The position numbers and the translations under genes are program-made. Below, in pieces: positions 53,290-61,735 of a DNA stretch of 64,000 nt. The DNA comes from Chitinophagales bacterium. GTDB lineage: Bacteria > Bacteroidota > Bacteroidia > Chitinophagales > LD1. Location: the NCBI GenBank assembly GCA_019638515.1, contig JAHBTS010000001.1, positions 62,001 through 126,000 on the forward strand, read 5' to 3'. The notes under the pieces were generated by a model, which saw only the letters and a program-made list of their open reading frames with translations, was not told the origin of the DNA and did not search any database. How positions within the stretch are numbered: the first letter of the stretch is position 1; every line of letters starts with the position of its first letter.

Positions 53290-53319
53290 TTTGCATAGTT
53301 CGCGGAAAAATTATTTTTG
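53290..53319 (+). promoter_or_regulatory. promoter of the DUF2795 gene
   Basis: TTTG at 53290-53293, 18-nt spacer, TATTTTTG at 53312-53319; the ATG follows 22 nt later. Confidence 0.7.
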
Positions 53320-53341
53320 CCGCCTTAAATAAAGGAAAGTC

Positions 53342-53563
53342 ATGTTTTGGACATTAGAATTAGCATCATACTTAGAAGACGCTCCTTGGCCATCCACCAA
53401 AGACGAGCTTATTGACTATGCCATTCGCTCCGGTGCTCCGGTAGAGGTTGTTGAAAACCTCCAAGAGCTGGATGACGATAGTGAAATGTATGAAGGTATT
53501 GAAGATATTTGGCCGGATTATCCCACCAAAGACGATTTCTTTTTTAACGAAGAAGAACATTAA
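53342..53563 (+). CDS. DUF2795 family small acidic protein
   Basis: 73 residues, strongly acidic. It matches the DUF2795 pattern: LASYLEDAPWPSTKDELIDYAIRSGAP then VVENLQELDDDSEMYEGIEDIWPDYP. The family is uncharacterised. It is a single-gene unit with its own promoter and terminator, arguing for a highly expressed independent product. Confidence 0.9.
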   Translation: MFWTLELASYLEDAPWPSTKDELIDYAIRSGAPVEVVENLQELDDDSEMYEGIEDIWPDYPTKDDFFFNEEEH

Positions 53564-53603
53564 AGCATATTCCAAACCGGTATAGTGTAAGCACGAAAAG
53601 CAG

Positions 53604-53635
53604 AGCCGCCTTTTATGGGTGGCTTTTGTTTTTTT
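53604..53635 (+). terminator. intrinsic terminator of the DUF2795 gene
   Basis: Seven-bp stem with one G-U pair (53604-53610 with 53618-53624) followed by a T-rich tract broken by one G. Confidence 0.8.
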
Positions 53636-53716
53636 AGAAGTGCAGCCGCAAACCGGAAACTTTTGCTGTGTTTTCAACAATAAAAAAGCGCAAATCAACA
53701 TTTCGTAAAAAAATCA

Positions 53717-53747
53717 TTTGTATTTCATGCCCAAAGCCTTACTTTCG
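53717..53747 (+). promoter_or_regulatory. promoter of the atp operon
   Basis: TTTG at 53717-53720, a 19-nt spacer and TACTTTCG at 53740-53747, the canonical Bacteroidota arrangement. ATG of atpB is 26 nt downstream. Confidence 0.75.
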
Positions 53748-53773
53748 CGCGGCTTTTTGAAAAGTAACTATAA

Positions 53774-54808
53774 ATGAAAAAGTATATTTTATTCCTCTTT
53801 ACTGCCGTTTTAACGTTGGGCACTTTTGCCACCGAAGAAGCCGCAGCAGGGCAAGAAACAGCAGCAAAACAGGAGATTTTTAATCCAACTCCTATGATTT
53901 TGCATCACATTGCCGATGCCAATGAATTTGAAATCGTGCATGGTGTAGCAGTGCCACTTCCTTGTATTATCTACAACAGAACCACAGGCACTACTTCTTT
54001 CTTTATGAGTAATAATGAAGAAGCAATGGCAGCTGCCGGATACCACATGCACCACGGCAGAGTAAAGCCAATAAACGAATCGGAACAAATTTTAGACCTT
54101 TCCATTACCAAAAATGTTTTTGGAATGTGGATGGCTGCTATATTGTTGTGTGTAGTATTTTTTAGCGTAAAAGGCGCTTACGAAAAACGTAAAGGCCAAG
54201 CTCCTAAAGGCTTGCAATCGCTTATGGAGCCTGTAATTCTGTTTATTAGAGACGATGTGGCAAAACAAGCGTTGGGGCATAAAGCCGATACTTATTTCCC
54301 GTATGTAATGGCTATTTTCTTTTTTATATTATTCAATAACCTATTGGGCTTAATCCCTATTTTCCCGGGCAGCGCAAACGTTACCGGAAATATAGCAGTT
54401 ACTATGGCTTTAGCGCTTATTACAGGTATAGTAATCAATGTAAAAGCCAATAAGCACTATTGGAAACACATCTTTTTGCCCGATCCAATTTGGTTGGCAC
54501 CATTATTAGTGCCGGTCGAGTTGTTGGGCGTATTTACAAAGCCCATTACGCTAATGATTCGTTTGTTTGCCAATACTGCGGCAGGACACATTATTGTATT
54601 GAGTTTGGTAAGTTTAATATTTGTATTTGGCAGCATTTGGGGAACTGTGGGTTCTGGAGCCGGTATTGCAGTGGCCATACCATTTACATTGTTTATCAGT
54701 GTTATCGAAGTTTTAGTGGCGTTTATTCAGGCATTCATATTTGCTATGCTTTCGGCAGTGTTTATAGGAATGGCAGTTGAAGACCACGAAGGGCACGAAG
54801 CATTTTAA
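53774..54808 (+). CDS. atpB: ATP synthase F0 subunit a
   Basis: 344-residue membrane subunit forming the proton half-channels. The N-terminus has a cleavable-looking signal (1-19, ending GTFA) and an extended periplasmic region of about 90 residues, usual in Bacteroidota. The essential Arg263 lies in LMIRLFANTAAGH. Helices follow to the C-terminal FIQAFIFAMLSAVFIG with Gln of the channel. First gene of the cluster atpB-E-F-H. Confidence 0.96.
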   Translation: MKKYILFLFTAVLTLGTFATEEAAAGQETAAKQEIFNPTPMILHHIADANEFEIVHGVAVPLPCIIYNRTTGTTSFFMSNNEEAMAAAGYHMHHGRVKPINESEQILDLSITKNVFGMWMAAILLCVVFFSVKGAYEKRKGQAPKGLQSLMEPVILFIRDDVAKQALGHKADTYFPYVMAIFFFILFNNLLGLIPIFPGSANVTGNIAVTMALALITGIVINVKANKHYWKHIFLPDPIWLAPLLVPVELLGVFTKPITLMIRLFANTAAGHIIVLSLVSLIFVFGSIWGTVGSGAGIAVAIPFTLFISVIEVLVAFIQAFIFAMLSAVFIGMAVEDHEGHEAF

Positions 54809-54823
54809 GTTTGTATTTAATAA

Positions 54824-55072
<249 letters not shown>

Positions 55073-55089
55073 TGCTCCAACCGAATTTT

Positions 55090-55131
55090 AAGCTGTCCTG
55101 CGATTGGGGTTGCCACGCAGGCAGCTTTTTT
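55090..55131 (+). terminator. terminator-like hairpin between atpE and atpF
   Basis: Twelve-bp stem with one bulged T (55090-55102 with 55116-55127), 13-nt loop and a run of six T (55126-55131). It sits inside an operon, so partial termination or a processing/stability element protecting atpBE mRNA is more likely than full stop. Confidence 0.75.
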
Positions 55132-55168
55132 AAAAAGAAAGTATTGAATTAAAATATAAAGAGTACAC

Positions 55169-55693
55169 ATGTTTACATTATTATCAGAAGGAAGCGCATT
55201 TAGCCTAATAACTCCGGATCCGGGTTTAGCAATTTGGACCGTAATTATCTTTGTATTGTTATGGGTAATCTTAGGAAAGTTTGCATTTAAGCCAATTGCA
55301 AATGCCTTAAAAGAACGCGAGCAAAGCATAGAAAGCGCCTTAAAGAGCGCAGAAGCTGCTAAAGCAGAAATGGCAAATTTAACTTCTAAAAACGAAGCAC
55401 TATTAAACGAAGCCAAAGAAGAGCGCAACAAAATTATTGCCGATGCTAAAAAAGCAGCCGAGCAAGTAAAAAGCGATATTGTTGCTAAAGCACAAGCCGA
55501 AGCAGATGCTAAAGTACAGCAAGCATTGCGCGAAATTGATAACCAAAAACGTGCAGCATTGGCAGATCTTAAAAACCAAGTTGGTGTAGTTGCTTTAGAA
55601 ATTGCCGAAAAAGTAATTCGCAAAGAGTTGAAAGGCAATGCAGAGCAGCAAGCCTTTGTGGCAGATTTGGTAAAACAAACCAACCTTAACTAA
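55169..55693 (+). CDS. atpF: ATP synthase F0 subunit b
   Basis: 174 residues: one membrane helix (about 20-40, TVIIFVLLWVILGKFAFKPI) and a long charged coiled coil (45-170), the peripheral stalk. Single b subunit, no b' paralogue visible. Starts 96 nt after atpE, with the hairpin in between. Confidence 0.95.
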   Translation: MFTLLSEGSAFSLITPDPGLAIWTVIIFVLLWVILGKFAFKPIANALKEREQSIESALKSAEAAKAEMANLTSKNEALLNEAKEERNKIIADAKKAAEQVKSDIVAKAQAEADAKVQQALREIDNQKRAALADLKNQVGVVALEIAEKVIRKELKGNAEQQAFVADLVKQTNLN

Positions 55694-55753
55694 TTCCGGA
55701 AATGCAATGTTTTAGGTTAGAGCCTAAAGCCTTCTAATCAATAAAATTAAATT

Positions 55754-56314
55754 ATGAGTTCATTTCGCTTAGCTTCCAGATATTCAAAATCTTTGTTGCA
55801 ATTGGCGCAAGAGCGCAATGCTTTAGAAACGGTTTATACTGAAGTAGTAGGCATTCATGCACTTACGGCAGGCAGCAAAGAGTTAAGATTATTATTGAAA
55901 AGCCCCATTATTACTCCCGATAAAAAATTGGCTGTTTTAAAAAAGCTATTCGATGGTAAAGTGAGCGAGCTTACCTATAAGTTCTTAGAACTTTTGGTAA
56001 AGAAAGGCAGAGAGTCCTTTATTCCAGATATTACTGCTGCTTTTATTGAGCAATATAAAACACTTAAAAAGATAACTACCGTGACCCTTACATCGGCAAC
56101 TAAATTAGATGCCGCTACGGTAGAAACAATTGTAGCTACATTAAAGAAGCAAGCCAATCTTTCAGAAATTGATCTAAAACAAAAAATAGACGAAAGTTTA
56201 ATTGGCGGTTTTGTACTGCAATATGGCGATAAACAAATAGATGCCAGTGTGCAACGCAGCTTGCAGCAATTGAGCAGCGCTGTAATAGACGACAGCTTTG
56301 TAAAGAAATTCTAA
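55754..56314 (+). CDS. atpH: ATP synthase F1 subunit delta
   Basis: 186 residues linking the peripheral stalk to F1. OSCP-type features include ASRYSKSLLQLAQERN at the N-terminus and IDESLIGGFVLQYGDKQIDASVQRSL near the C-terminus. A short inverted repeat lies between atpF and atpH (55711-55728). Contrary to the usual order, atpA and atpG do not follow; lepB comes next after 109 nt. Confidence 0.94.
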   Translation: MSSFRLASRYSKSLLQLAQERNALETVYTEVVGIHALTAGSKELRLLLKSPIITPDKKLAVLKKLFDGKVSELTYKFLELLVKKGRESFIPDITAAFIEQYKTLKKITTVTLTSATKLDAATVETIVATLKKQANLSEIDLKQKIDESLIGGFVLQYGDKQIDASVQRSLQQLSSAVIDDSFVKKF

Positions 56315-56423
56315 GCGGCAGGTTCGTATCGCGTAGTAGTTTTTCTTGTTTAAAAAATCTAAGACTCTTCACTATATCAAGGCTTAGTGTAATATTGCAT
56401 TACACACGGTTCAATTTCATTAC

Positions 56424-57953
56424 ATGATATTTCTTTTTATCGTATTATTCTACATGCTGGGCATTCGTATCGGCACGTATTTTATTTTCAAAAAACATGG
56501 TATAGAAGGTTGGAAGGCATTCGTGCCTGTAGTTTGCAGCAACGAATGGCAGCGCCTGATAGATAAGCCGCAGTGGTGGACATTTATGATGTTTATTCCG
56601 GGCGTAAACCTCTTTTATATTGCTTCGCAATTAACCGATTTAAGCACTGCCTACAACCGCCATAGTTTCTTGGAACATTTTGCAGCAGTAATGTTTGCCC
56701 CATTTTACTTGATTTGGTTGGGAGTTACAGAGCAAAAATGGGGAGGTCCTGCAGTTACCTATAAGCGTGGAGTGCTTCGCGAGTGGGCCGATGCCATTGT
56801 GTTTGCAGTGGTGGCTGCTTGGCTCATAAGAACTTTTGTGGCGGAGGCATACACCATTCCTACCGGCTCTATGGAAAAAACTTTGCTTATTGGCGATTTT
56901 CTGTTTGTAAGCAAAATGCACTATGGCGCCCGCGTACCAATGACACCACTTGCCATTCCGTTTTTTCACCATACCATTCCGGTATTAAATACCAATGCTT
57001 ATTCCGAAATTATTAAGTTGCCATACATGAAGTTGCCTTCGTTTCAAAAAATAAAAAGAAACGATATGGTGGTGTTTAATTTCCCTGCGGGCGATACTGT
57101 AACCAAAGAGTTTGAAAGCGCCCAGCCTTATTACGATTTGGTACGGAAAGACGGAAGAGATAAAGTGTGGCAGCAATATAAAATTATTACCCGTCCGGTA
57201 GATAAGCGCGAAAACTATATAAAACGCTGTGTTGGCTTGCCGGGCGATAAATTAGAAGTGCGCGAAGGCGTATTGTATATCAACGACCAGCCAGCATACC
57301 ATCCGGCAGGTTTAAATACTCCGTATTTACTTATTGCCAACGAATCGCAGAGTATTTCGCCCGAGGAAATGAATAACTTTGGAATTGAAATTCGTGGGCA
57401 ATTAGACATGCCGGGGCATTATGTGGTGTTGATGACAAAAGAAAATGCCGACCGCTTCAGCAAACATCCTTTTGTGAAGAAGTTACAGCCGTGGAGCTAC
57501 GACAAAAGTATAGACATGGGTTGGAATTTATTTCCAAACAGCGAGCGCTATTCGCATTGGAATATAGACAATTACGGCCCTATCTACATACCTAAAAAAG
57601 GCGCCACCATTACGCTAAACGATAGCACTTATGCTTTCTATAACCGCTGCATCCGCAATTACGAAGGCAACACTGTAGAGCAAAAAGACGGTAAGTTTTT
57701 TGTAAACGGAAAGGAAACTTCCACATTCACCTTTAATTACGATTATTATTGGATGATGGGCGATAATCGCCATAATTCGCAAGATAGCCGCTTTTGGGGA
57801 TTTGTGCCCGAAGATCATATTGTAGGAAAAGCATGGTTTATTTGGTTAAGTTTAGATTACAATGCATCGCTGTTGAAAAAAATTCGTTGGGAAAGACTCT
57901 TTACCTCCGTGCACGGAAGGTATGCGCCTACCGAGAAAAAATATACAGACTAA
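56424..57953 (+). CDS. lepB: signal peptidase I
   Basis: 509-residue inner-membrane signal peptidase of the long Bacteroidota type. N-terminal membrane helices (1-100, DUF5684-like) precede the peptidase: catalytic Ser149 in PTGSMEKTL, general base Lys267 in YIKRCVGLPGD, and MGDNRHNSQDSRFWG as the C-terminal box. A large insertion (about 170-260 and 300-440) explains the length compared with about 320 residues in E. coli. It removes Sec and T9SS-cargo signal peptides. Confidence 0.95.
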   Translation: MIFLFIVLFYMLGIRIGTYFIFKKHGIEGWKAFVPVVCSNEWQRLIDKPQWWTFMMFIPGVNLFYIASQLTDLSTAYNRHSFLEHFAAVMFAPFYLIWLGVTEQKWGGPAVTYKRGVLREWADAIVFAVVAAWLIRTFVAEAYTIPTGSMEKTLLIGDFLFVSKMHYGARVPMTPLAIPFFHHTIPVLNTNAYSEIIKLPYMKLPSFQKIKRNDMVVFNFPAGDTVTKEFESAQPYYDLVRKDGRDKVWQQYKIITRPVDKRENYIKRCVGLPGDKLEVREGVLYINDQPAYHPAGLNTPYLLIANESQSISPEEMNNFGIEIRGQLDMPGHYVVLMTKENADRFSKHPFVKKLQPWSYDKSIDMGWNLFPNSERYSHWNIDNYGPIYIPKKGATITLNDSTYAFYNRCIRNYEGNTVEQKDGKFFVNGKETSTFTFNYDYYWMMGDNRHNSQDSRFWGFVPEDHIVGKAWFIWLSLDYNASLLKKIRWERLFTSVHGRYAPTEKKYTD

Positions 57954-57957
57954 GCAC

Positions 57958-58422
57958 ATGGAAAGGGAAGAGGTAATTAACGAGGTAAAAGGTATTTTTT
58001 CTGCCTATCTTGAAAAAAAAGGGCAGCGGAAAACCATTGAGCGCTTTGTAATTCTCGAAGAAATTTATTCCCGAACAGACCACTTTGATGCTGAGGTATT
58101 GTACATAGACTTAAAGCAAAAAAAGAAACTGAATGTAAGCCGCGCTACAGTTTACAATACATTGGATTTGCTGGTAAGTTGCGATTTGGTGAAGAAACAC
58201 CAATTTGGAAAAAACCAGGCACAGTACGAAAAAAGCTATGGCTACAAGCAGCACGATCATATTATTTGTGTGGACTGCAAAAAGGTAGTAGAGTTTTGCG
58301 ATCCACGCATTCAGCAAATTAAAACCATGATGGGCGATTTGCTCAATTTTACTATTACACACCACTCTTTAAATTTATATGGCATTTGCGGTAGCTGCCG
58401 TATTAAAAGAGAAAGCAAGTAA
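57958..58422 (+). CDS. Fur/PerR family transcriptional regulator
   Basis: 154 residues with a winged helix (about 10-85; AEVLYIDLKQ, NVSRATVYNTLDLL) and a C-terminal dimerisation/metal domain. Structural zinc Cys pairs are in CVDCKKVVEFC and CGSC; His-rich sites HDHIIC and THHSL fit regulatory metal binding. The start ATG 57958 is 4 nt after the lepB stop. Whether it senses iron, zinc or peroxide cannot be decided. Confidence 0.93.
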   Translation: MEREEVINEVKGIFSAYLEKKGQRKTIERFVILEEIYSRTDHFDAEVLYIDLKQKKKLNVSRATVYNTLDLLVSCDLVKKHQFGKNQAQYEKSYGYKQHDHIICVDCKKVVEFCDPRIQQIKTMMGDLLNFTITHHSLNLYGICGSCRIKRESK

Positions 58423-58427
58423 GCACA

Positions 58428-58952
58428 CTAAAACAGTTTCATTTGGCTAATATTACCTTGTTCCAATTCAAGCAATGCTTGTTTGGTTTTTAAACCTCCG
58501 GCATAGCCAATGAGTGCTCCATTGCTGCCAATAATTCTATGACATGGAATAATAATTGAAATAGCATTGGCTCCATTGGCAGCAGCTACTGCACGAATAG
58601 CTTTGGTGTTGCCTAGTTTTTCCGATAAACTCATATAAGTGGCAGTTGCTCCGTAAGGAATGTTGCACAATGCATTCCAAACCTGTTGCTGAAATGGCGT
58701 ACCTGCAAGCAATAGGGGCAGTTCAAAAGTTGTGCGCTCTCCCGAAAAGTATTCTTTGAGTTGGCACTGGGTGGTTTCAATAGTTGCAGAGGGCTTTTCT
58801 TGATAAGCAGCACTTAGGGTTTGCTGAATGCGTTTGTCTATTTCATTTCTTTTATGTCGGTAGCGCCAGTCGCATAAGCAAAGTTGCTCATTAAACGAGC
58901 CAAGTATCAATTCACCCAACGAAGTACTGAAATACTGGATACAGATATTCAT
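58428..58952 (-). CDS. ogt: methylated-DNA-[protein]-cysteine S-methyltransferase
   Basis: 174-residue suicide repair protein that removes alkyl groups from O6-alkylguanine. The acceptor Cys137 lies in the canonical IIPCHRI motif; FQQQVWNALCNIPYGATATY and the Arg-finger region KAIRAVAAANGANA precede it. The N-terminal half is the usual RNase-H-like domain. TACTTTTG lies 8 nt upstream of the ATG. It ends 5 nt from the convergent Fur-family gene. Confidence 0.95.
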   Translation of the reverse strand: MNICIQYFSTSLGELILGSFNEQLCLCDWRYRHKRNEIDKRIQQTLSAAYQEKPSATIETTQCQLKEYFSGERTTFELPLLLAGTPFQQQVWNALCNIPYGATATYMSLSEKLGNTKAIRAVAAANGANAISIIIPCHRIIGSNGALIGYAGGLKTKQALLELEQGNISQMKLF

Positions 58953-58960
58953 AATAGCAG

Positions 58961-58968
58961 CAAAAGTA
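58961..58968 (-). promoter_or_regulatory. -7 promoter element of ogt
   Basis: TACTTTTG on the minus strand, eight bases before ATG 58952; the leader would be only a few nucleotides. Confidence 0.5.
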
Positions 58969-58975
58969 CCATGCG

Positions 58976-59359
58976 CTATAAATCCAATGCTTTAATTACA
59001 TCGGCTACTTCTTGAAAAGAATCTTTGCCTTTAATTACATAATGTGTAGCTCCTTTTGATATGGTGCGAGTGGCAACAAAATAGCTGGTTTGGCTACTTA
59101 GAATAATAACATATACTCCGGGATATTGCTTGTGTACTTGGTCTAAAATCTGCATGCCTGTTTGGGCATTCAGGTTAGAAGAGTTTAAATAATAATCTAA
59201 AACAACCACATCGGGTTGCACATCTTTCATGCGTTTGAGACAGTGCTCTCCCGTAGGGAAAAGTTCCACTTTGCCACACCCTTGCTCTACCAAAAAATCG
59301 CTGAGCATGGTGCCGAGCATTTCATCGTCATCGGCAATAAATATATTTTTTGTATCCAT
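58976..59359 (-). CDS. stand-alone response-regulator receiver protein
   Basis: 127-residue CheY-like receiver without output domain. Acidic pair ADDDEML, phospho-acceptor Asp in VVVLDYYLNS, Ser/Thr switch in IILSSQTS and Lys in HYVIKGKDS are present. A partner kinase is not adjacent. It could work as a phosphate shuttle or by protein binding. Confidence 0.9.
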   Translation of the reverse strand: MDTKNIFIADDDEMLGTMLSDFLVEQGCGKVELFPTGEHCLKRMKDVQPDVVVLDYYLNSSNLNAQTGMQILDQVHKQYPGVYVIILSSQTSYFVATRTISKGATHYVIKGKDSFQEVADVIKALDL

Positions 59360-59426
59360 GTATTACTTGCTGTATTTCCTTAAACAAGGTTAAAGAAACA
59401 AATTCATTTTACAAGTACGCACGCAA

Positions 59427-59711
59427 TTATTTTAAAAACATATATGCCATAGCAGGAACAGCACAAAGCGAAATAAGAAGAATTTGCCAACTGCGGGCTT
59501 TTAGTGCAGGAGTTCTAATAATTACAATGCTCCAAACCATTAGCAACACAAAATAGAGTGCCACCCAAAGGTAAAATGAGGTTTCGCTATCGGGGCCAAA
59601 ACCGTGGTGTTCTTTGCTTGCGCCTAGATATGCTACTTGAAATAAGGTGCGTAATACTGCTCCAAAAATAAAGATGGAAAGTATTTTAATGTAGATGTTG
59701 AGCGCTTGCAT
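59427..59711 (-). CDS. small membrane protein, unknown
   Basis: About 94 residues with three hydrophobic segments (IYIKILSIFIFGAVLRTLF, FYLWVALYFVLLMVWSIVII and a C-terminal one) and a soluble loop containing SKEHHGFGPDSE. No family recognised. Start ATG 59711; an in-frame TTG at 59729 adds six residues. Probably a real gene because the topology is clean, but this is less certain than its neighbours. Confidence 0.55.
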   Translation of the reverse strand: MQALNIYIKILSIFIFGAVLRTLFQVAYLGASKEHHGFGPDSETSFYLWVALYFVLLMVWSIVIIRTPALKARSWQILLISLCAVPAMAYMFLK

Positions 59712-59805
59712 AGTACGATGTGGCAACAAATATCTTGTAAGAGAAGATGCTGTTTAACTTAATGTCAATAAAACGTAGAAAGTAGTGGCTGAAATACAAA
59801 ATAAA

Positions 59806-59835
59806 AAAGCAGAACCGCTTGCGCAATTCTGCTTT
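59806..59835 (-). terminator. intrinsic terminator of rpmE2
   Basis: Nine-bp stem (59806-59814 with 59827-59835), 12-nt loop and a T tract on the minus strand, 22 nt after the rpmE2 stop. Confidence 0.82.
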
Positions 59836-59857
59836 CACCAAAATATGATTGATATAA

Positions 59858-60103
59858 TTATTTAGCGTATTTTTTCTTGAAGCGGTCAATTCTACCAGCT
59901 GTATCAACAAATTTCATTTTGCCGGTATAAAACGGATGGCTTTCGCTAGAAATCTCTAATTTAATCAATGGATATTCGTTGCCGTCTTCCCAAGAAGTAG
60001 TTTCTTTTGTGTTTGCACAACTTTTACCTAACCATGCTTTATCTAAAGAGATGTCTTTAAAAACAACGGTTCTATAACTGGTAGGATGGATTCCTTCTTT
60101 CAT
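59858..60103 (-). CDS. rpmE2: 50S ribosomal protein L31 type B
   Basis: 81-residue L31. The N-terminus [16 protein letters not shown] and C-terminal [27 protein letters not shown] are typical. Cys residues of the zinc-binding type A form are reduced to one (SCANT), so this is the zinc-independent type B. Own promoter and terminator. Confidence 0.96.
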   Translation of the reverse strand: MKEGIHPTSYRTVVFKDISLDKAWLGKSCANTKETTSWEDGNEYPLIKLEISSESHPFYTGKMKFVDTAGRIDRFKKKYAK

Positions 60104-60123
60104 ACAATTAAAATTTGGGAGTG

Positions 60124-60154
60124 CGAAGATAGTAAACCTGCTTAATTTTCCAAA
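60124..60154 (-). promoter_or_regulatory. promoter of rpmE2
   Basis: On the minus strand: TTTG (60154-60151), 19-nt spacer, TATCTTCG (60131-60124), then 20 nt to ATG 60103. Canonical spacing. Confidence 0.75.
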
Positions 60155-60576
60155 ATATTAGTTGGGGCAGTATGTTTTTTCGCCATCCAATACACCAAAG
60201 CGCCTGTAAGTGCGGGAATTACCACTGCCAGTGTAAGGCTGCCAATTACATATTGCAATAAGTTTTTTTGAATGGCAGCGGGCGAGAGTAGTTGGTTAAA
60301 CTCTATGTGCATGGCGTTTTTGCCTAGCCACCAGCCACCAACTTTGTAGGAAGCAAAAATAAGAAACGGAATAAAGGGCGGCAAGCTAACATTGGATGCC
60401 AAAATGGTGATGGGTTTGTTGAGCTTAAAAAGAATGGCAGAAACTATAGCTCCTCCGGTGTGGAATCCCCAAAATGGCGATAAGCCCCAAAACAATCCGG
60501 TAGCTACCGATGCAGCTTTGGTAATTGGCGGTTCGTGCGAGCGCAGTATAACATCGCGAACTATTTGTCTAAAGTT
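60142..60576 (-). CDS. DUF2062 domain frame, probably the C-terminal half of a GT2-DUF2062 fusion
   Basis: Reading frame of 144 residues from the poly-A run to stop, with two or three membrane helices. The DUF2062 motif [17 protein letters not shown] is near residue 30. No ATG or GTG exists upstream of that motif; the only candidate start (TTG 60495) would delete the first conserved helix, and an in-frame TAA lies at the edge of the A run. Joined to the upstream glycosyltransferase by a -1 shift or one extra A at 60575-60584, it gives 394 residues, about the length I recall for GT2-DUF2062 proteins of this phylum. DUF2062 has no established reaction. Confidence 0.75.
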   Translation of the reverse strand, partial: NFRQIVRDVILRSHEPPITKAASVATGLFWGLSPFWGFHTGGAIVSAILFKLNKPITILASNVSLPPFIPFLIFASYKVGGWWLGKNAMHIEFNQLLSPAAIQKNLLQYVIGSLTLAVVIPALTGALVYWMAKKHTAPTNILEN

Positions 60577-61325
60577 TTTTTTTTAAGACTTCTAAAGAAG
60601 TTGCGCGGCTTTATCCATGCAAAGGTAAAAAACACCAAAACCGTATTGAGTACGCTAATGCGCGAAAAATCTTTGAACGGACGAAAGTGCGAAATGCGTT
60701 CCCCGGCAGGTGGGTAATATACTTTTACCGGAATGGCAATTACTTGCAATCCGCTCCATGCTCCGCGTACAATTACTTCAATTTCAAACTCAAATTTTCT
60801 GGTGAAAAAGCGAATGTTTTGCATGGCTTTTACCGGATACACTCTAAATCCGCTTTGGGTATCGGGGAGTTTAATGCCGGTTTCTAAGGTGAACCAAAAG
60901 TTTGAAAATTTATTGCCAAAGCTACTTTTGCCCGGCACGCTGTCTTGGTTCATATTGCGTGCTCCAATAATAATGGCATTGCCGTTTTCTTCGAGTGCTT
61001 GCAGCATGGCCGGCAAATCCGATGCAAAATGCTGGCCATCGGTATCCATAGAAATAACGTAGTGGTAACCGTGCGAAAGTGCAAACTCAAAACCTTTGCG
61101 CAGTGCCCATCCTTTGCCTTGGTTGGGAGTGTAGCTTAGCACTTTTAAAGTAGGATAGCGGCTTAAAATTTCGGTAGTATTATCGGTAGAGCCATCGTTT
61201 ACCACACATACATCGTTGCTGTATTCCAGCACATCTTTTATTACTTGCTCTAAAGTTTTGCTGTTGTTGTAAGTAGGTAAAAGCACACAGCATTTAAGCG
61301 CGGTAAATTTTTCTTTAGTGTTCAT
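60561..61325 (-). CDS. GT2 family glycosyltransferase (DPM1/DPG-like)
   Basis: 254 residues in the zero frame. GT-A features: LLPTYNNSKTLEQVI (15-29), VVNDGSTDNT (41-50), the metal-binding DTDGQH (94-99), and PDTQSGFRVYP followed by EFEIEVIVRGAW. It resembles dolichyl- or polyprenyl-phosphate sugar transferases. A C-terminal hydrophobic helix (ISVLNTVLVFFTFAWI) ends in [10 protein letters not shown], where the AAA codons are part of an A10 run. Overlaps the dehydratase gene by 11 nt. The zero-frame product may be only part of the real protein. Confidence 0.87.
   Translation of the reverse strand: MNTKEKFTALKCCVLLPTYNNSKTLEQVIKDVLEYSNDVCVVNDGSTDNTTEILSRYPTLKVLSYTPNQGKGWALRKGFEFALSHGYHYVISMDTDGQHFASDLPAMLQALEENGNAIIIGARNMNQDSVPGKSSFGNKFSNFWFTLETGIKLPDTQSGFRVYPVKAMQNIRFFTRKFEFEIEVIVRGAWSGLQVIAIPVKVYYPPAGERISHFRPFKDFSRISVLNTVLVFFTFAWIKPRNFFRSLKKKTLDK
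60575..60584 (-). other. A10 slippery run joining GT2 and DUF2062 frames
   Basis: Ten consecutive A on the coding strand (T on the plus strand) read as Lys codons just before the GT2 stop. The DUF2062 frame is -1 relative to GT2, so ribosomal slippage or transcripts with 11 A would produce the fusion. A sequencing or assembly indel at the homopolymer is the main alternative. Confidence 0.7.
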
Positions 61326-61692
61326 TGGTAGTTTTAAAGTTGCCTTTGAATTTTAAGAAAAAGCGCTCTCCCGCAGCAATCGATGCAGAAGTATTGTATA
61401 TGCCGTTTACAGGGGTGTTAAAATCTATTTGAACTTTAAGTTCGGGAGTGTGTTGCGGTTCAATAACATTCAAAAATTTTACGCTGCCAATGTCGGGTAT
61501 TGATAGTTTGGTGTTTAAACCGTTTTCTAAAATTTCTTTCAGCATCTCAATTTGGCACACACCGGGCAGCACGGGCGAACCCGGAAAATGCCCGCTAAAA
61601 ATAGGGTGGGCACCATTCAGCATAACTGTTGCCAGCAGCGACTGAGTTCCGGTTTGCAAGTGTATAACATCAAATAGTTTAGGTTGCAGCAT
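61315..61692 (-). CDS. FabZ-like 3-hydroxyacyl-ACP dehydratase
   Basis: 125-residue hotdog-fold protein. The FabZ core GHFPGSPVLPGVCQIEML (39-56) contains the catalytic His and the downstream Glu. It is shorter than FabZ and resembles the dehydratases of aryl-polyene or flexirubin-type clusters. It overlaps the GT2 gene by 11 nt and lies 43 nt after lolA. ATG is 4 nt from an exact TATCTTTG box. Confidence 0.82.
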   Translation of the reverse strand: MLQPKLFDVIHLQTGTQSLLATVMLNGAHPIFSGHFPGSPVLPGVCQIEMLKEILENGLNTKLSIPDIGSVKFLNVIEPQHTPELKVQIDFNTPVNGIYNTSASIAAGERFFLKFKGNFKTTNEH

Positions 61693-61696
61693 GGTG

Positions 61697-61704
61697 CAAA
61701 GATA
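61697..61704 (-). promoter_or_regulatory. -7 promoter element giving a leaderless start
   Basis: TATCTTTG on the minus strand with four bases (cacc) before ATG 61692. Confidence 0.6.
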
Positions 61705-61735
61705 GAGGTGTAATTGTATTGGCGAAGAAAAACAG

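Noticed and set aside
55711..55728. Inverted repeat between atpF and atpH
   Set aside because: Six base pairs and no T tract; may be a minor mRNA structure but not a terminator.
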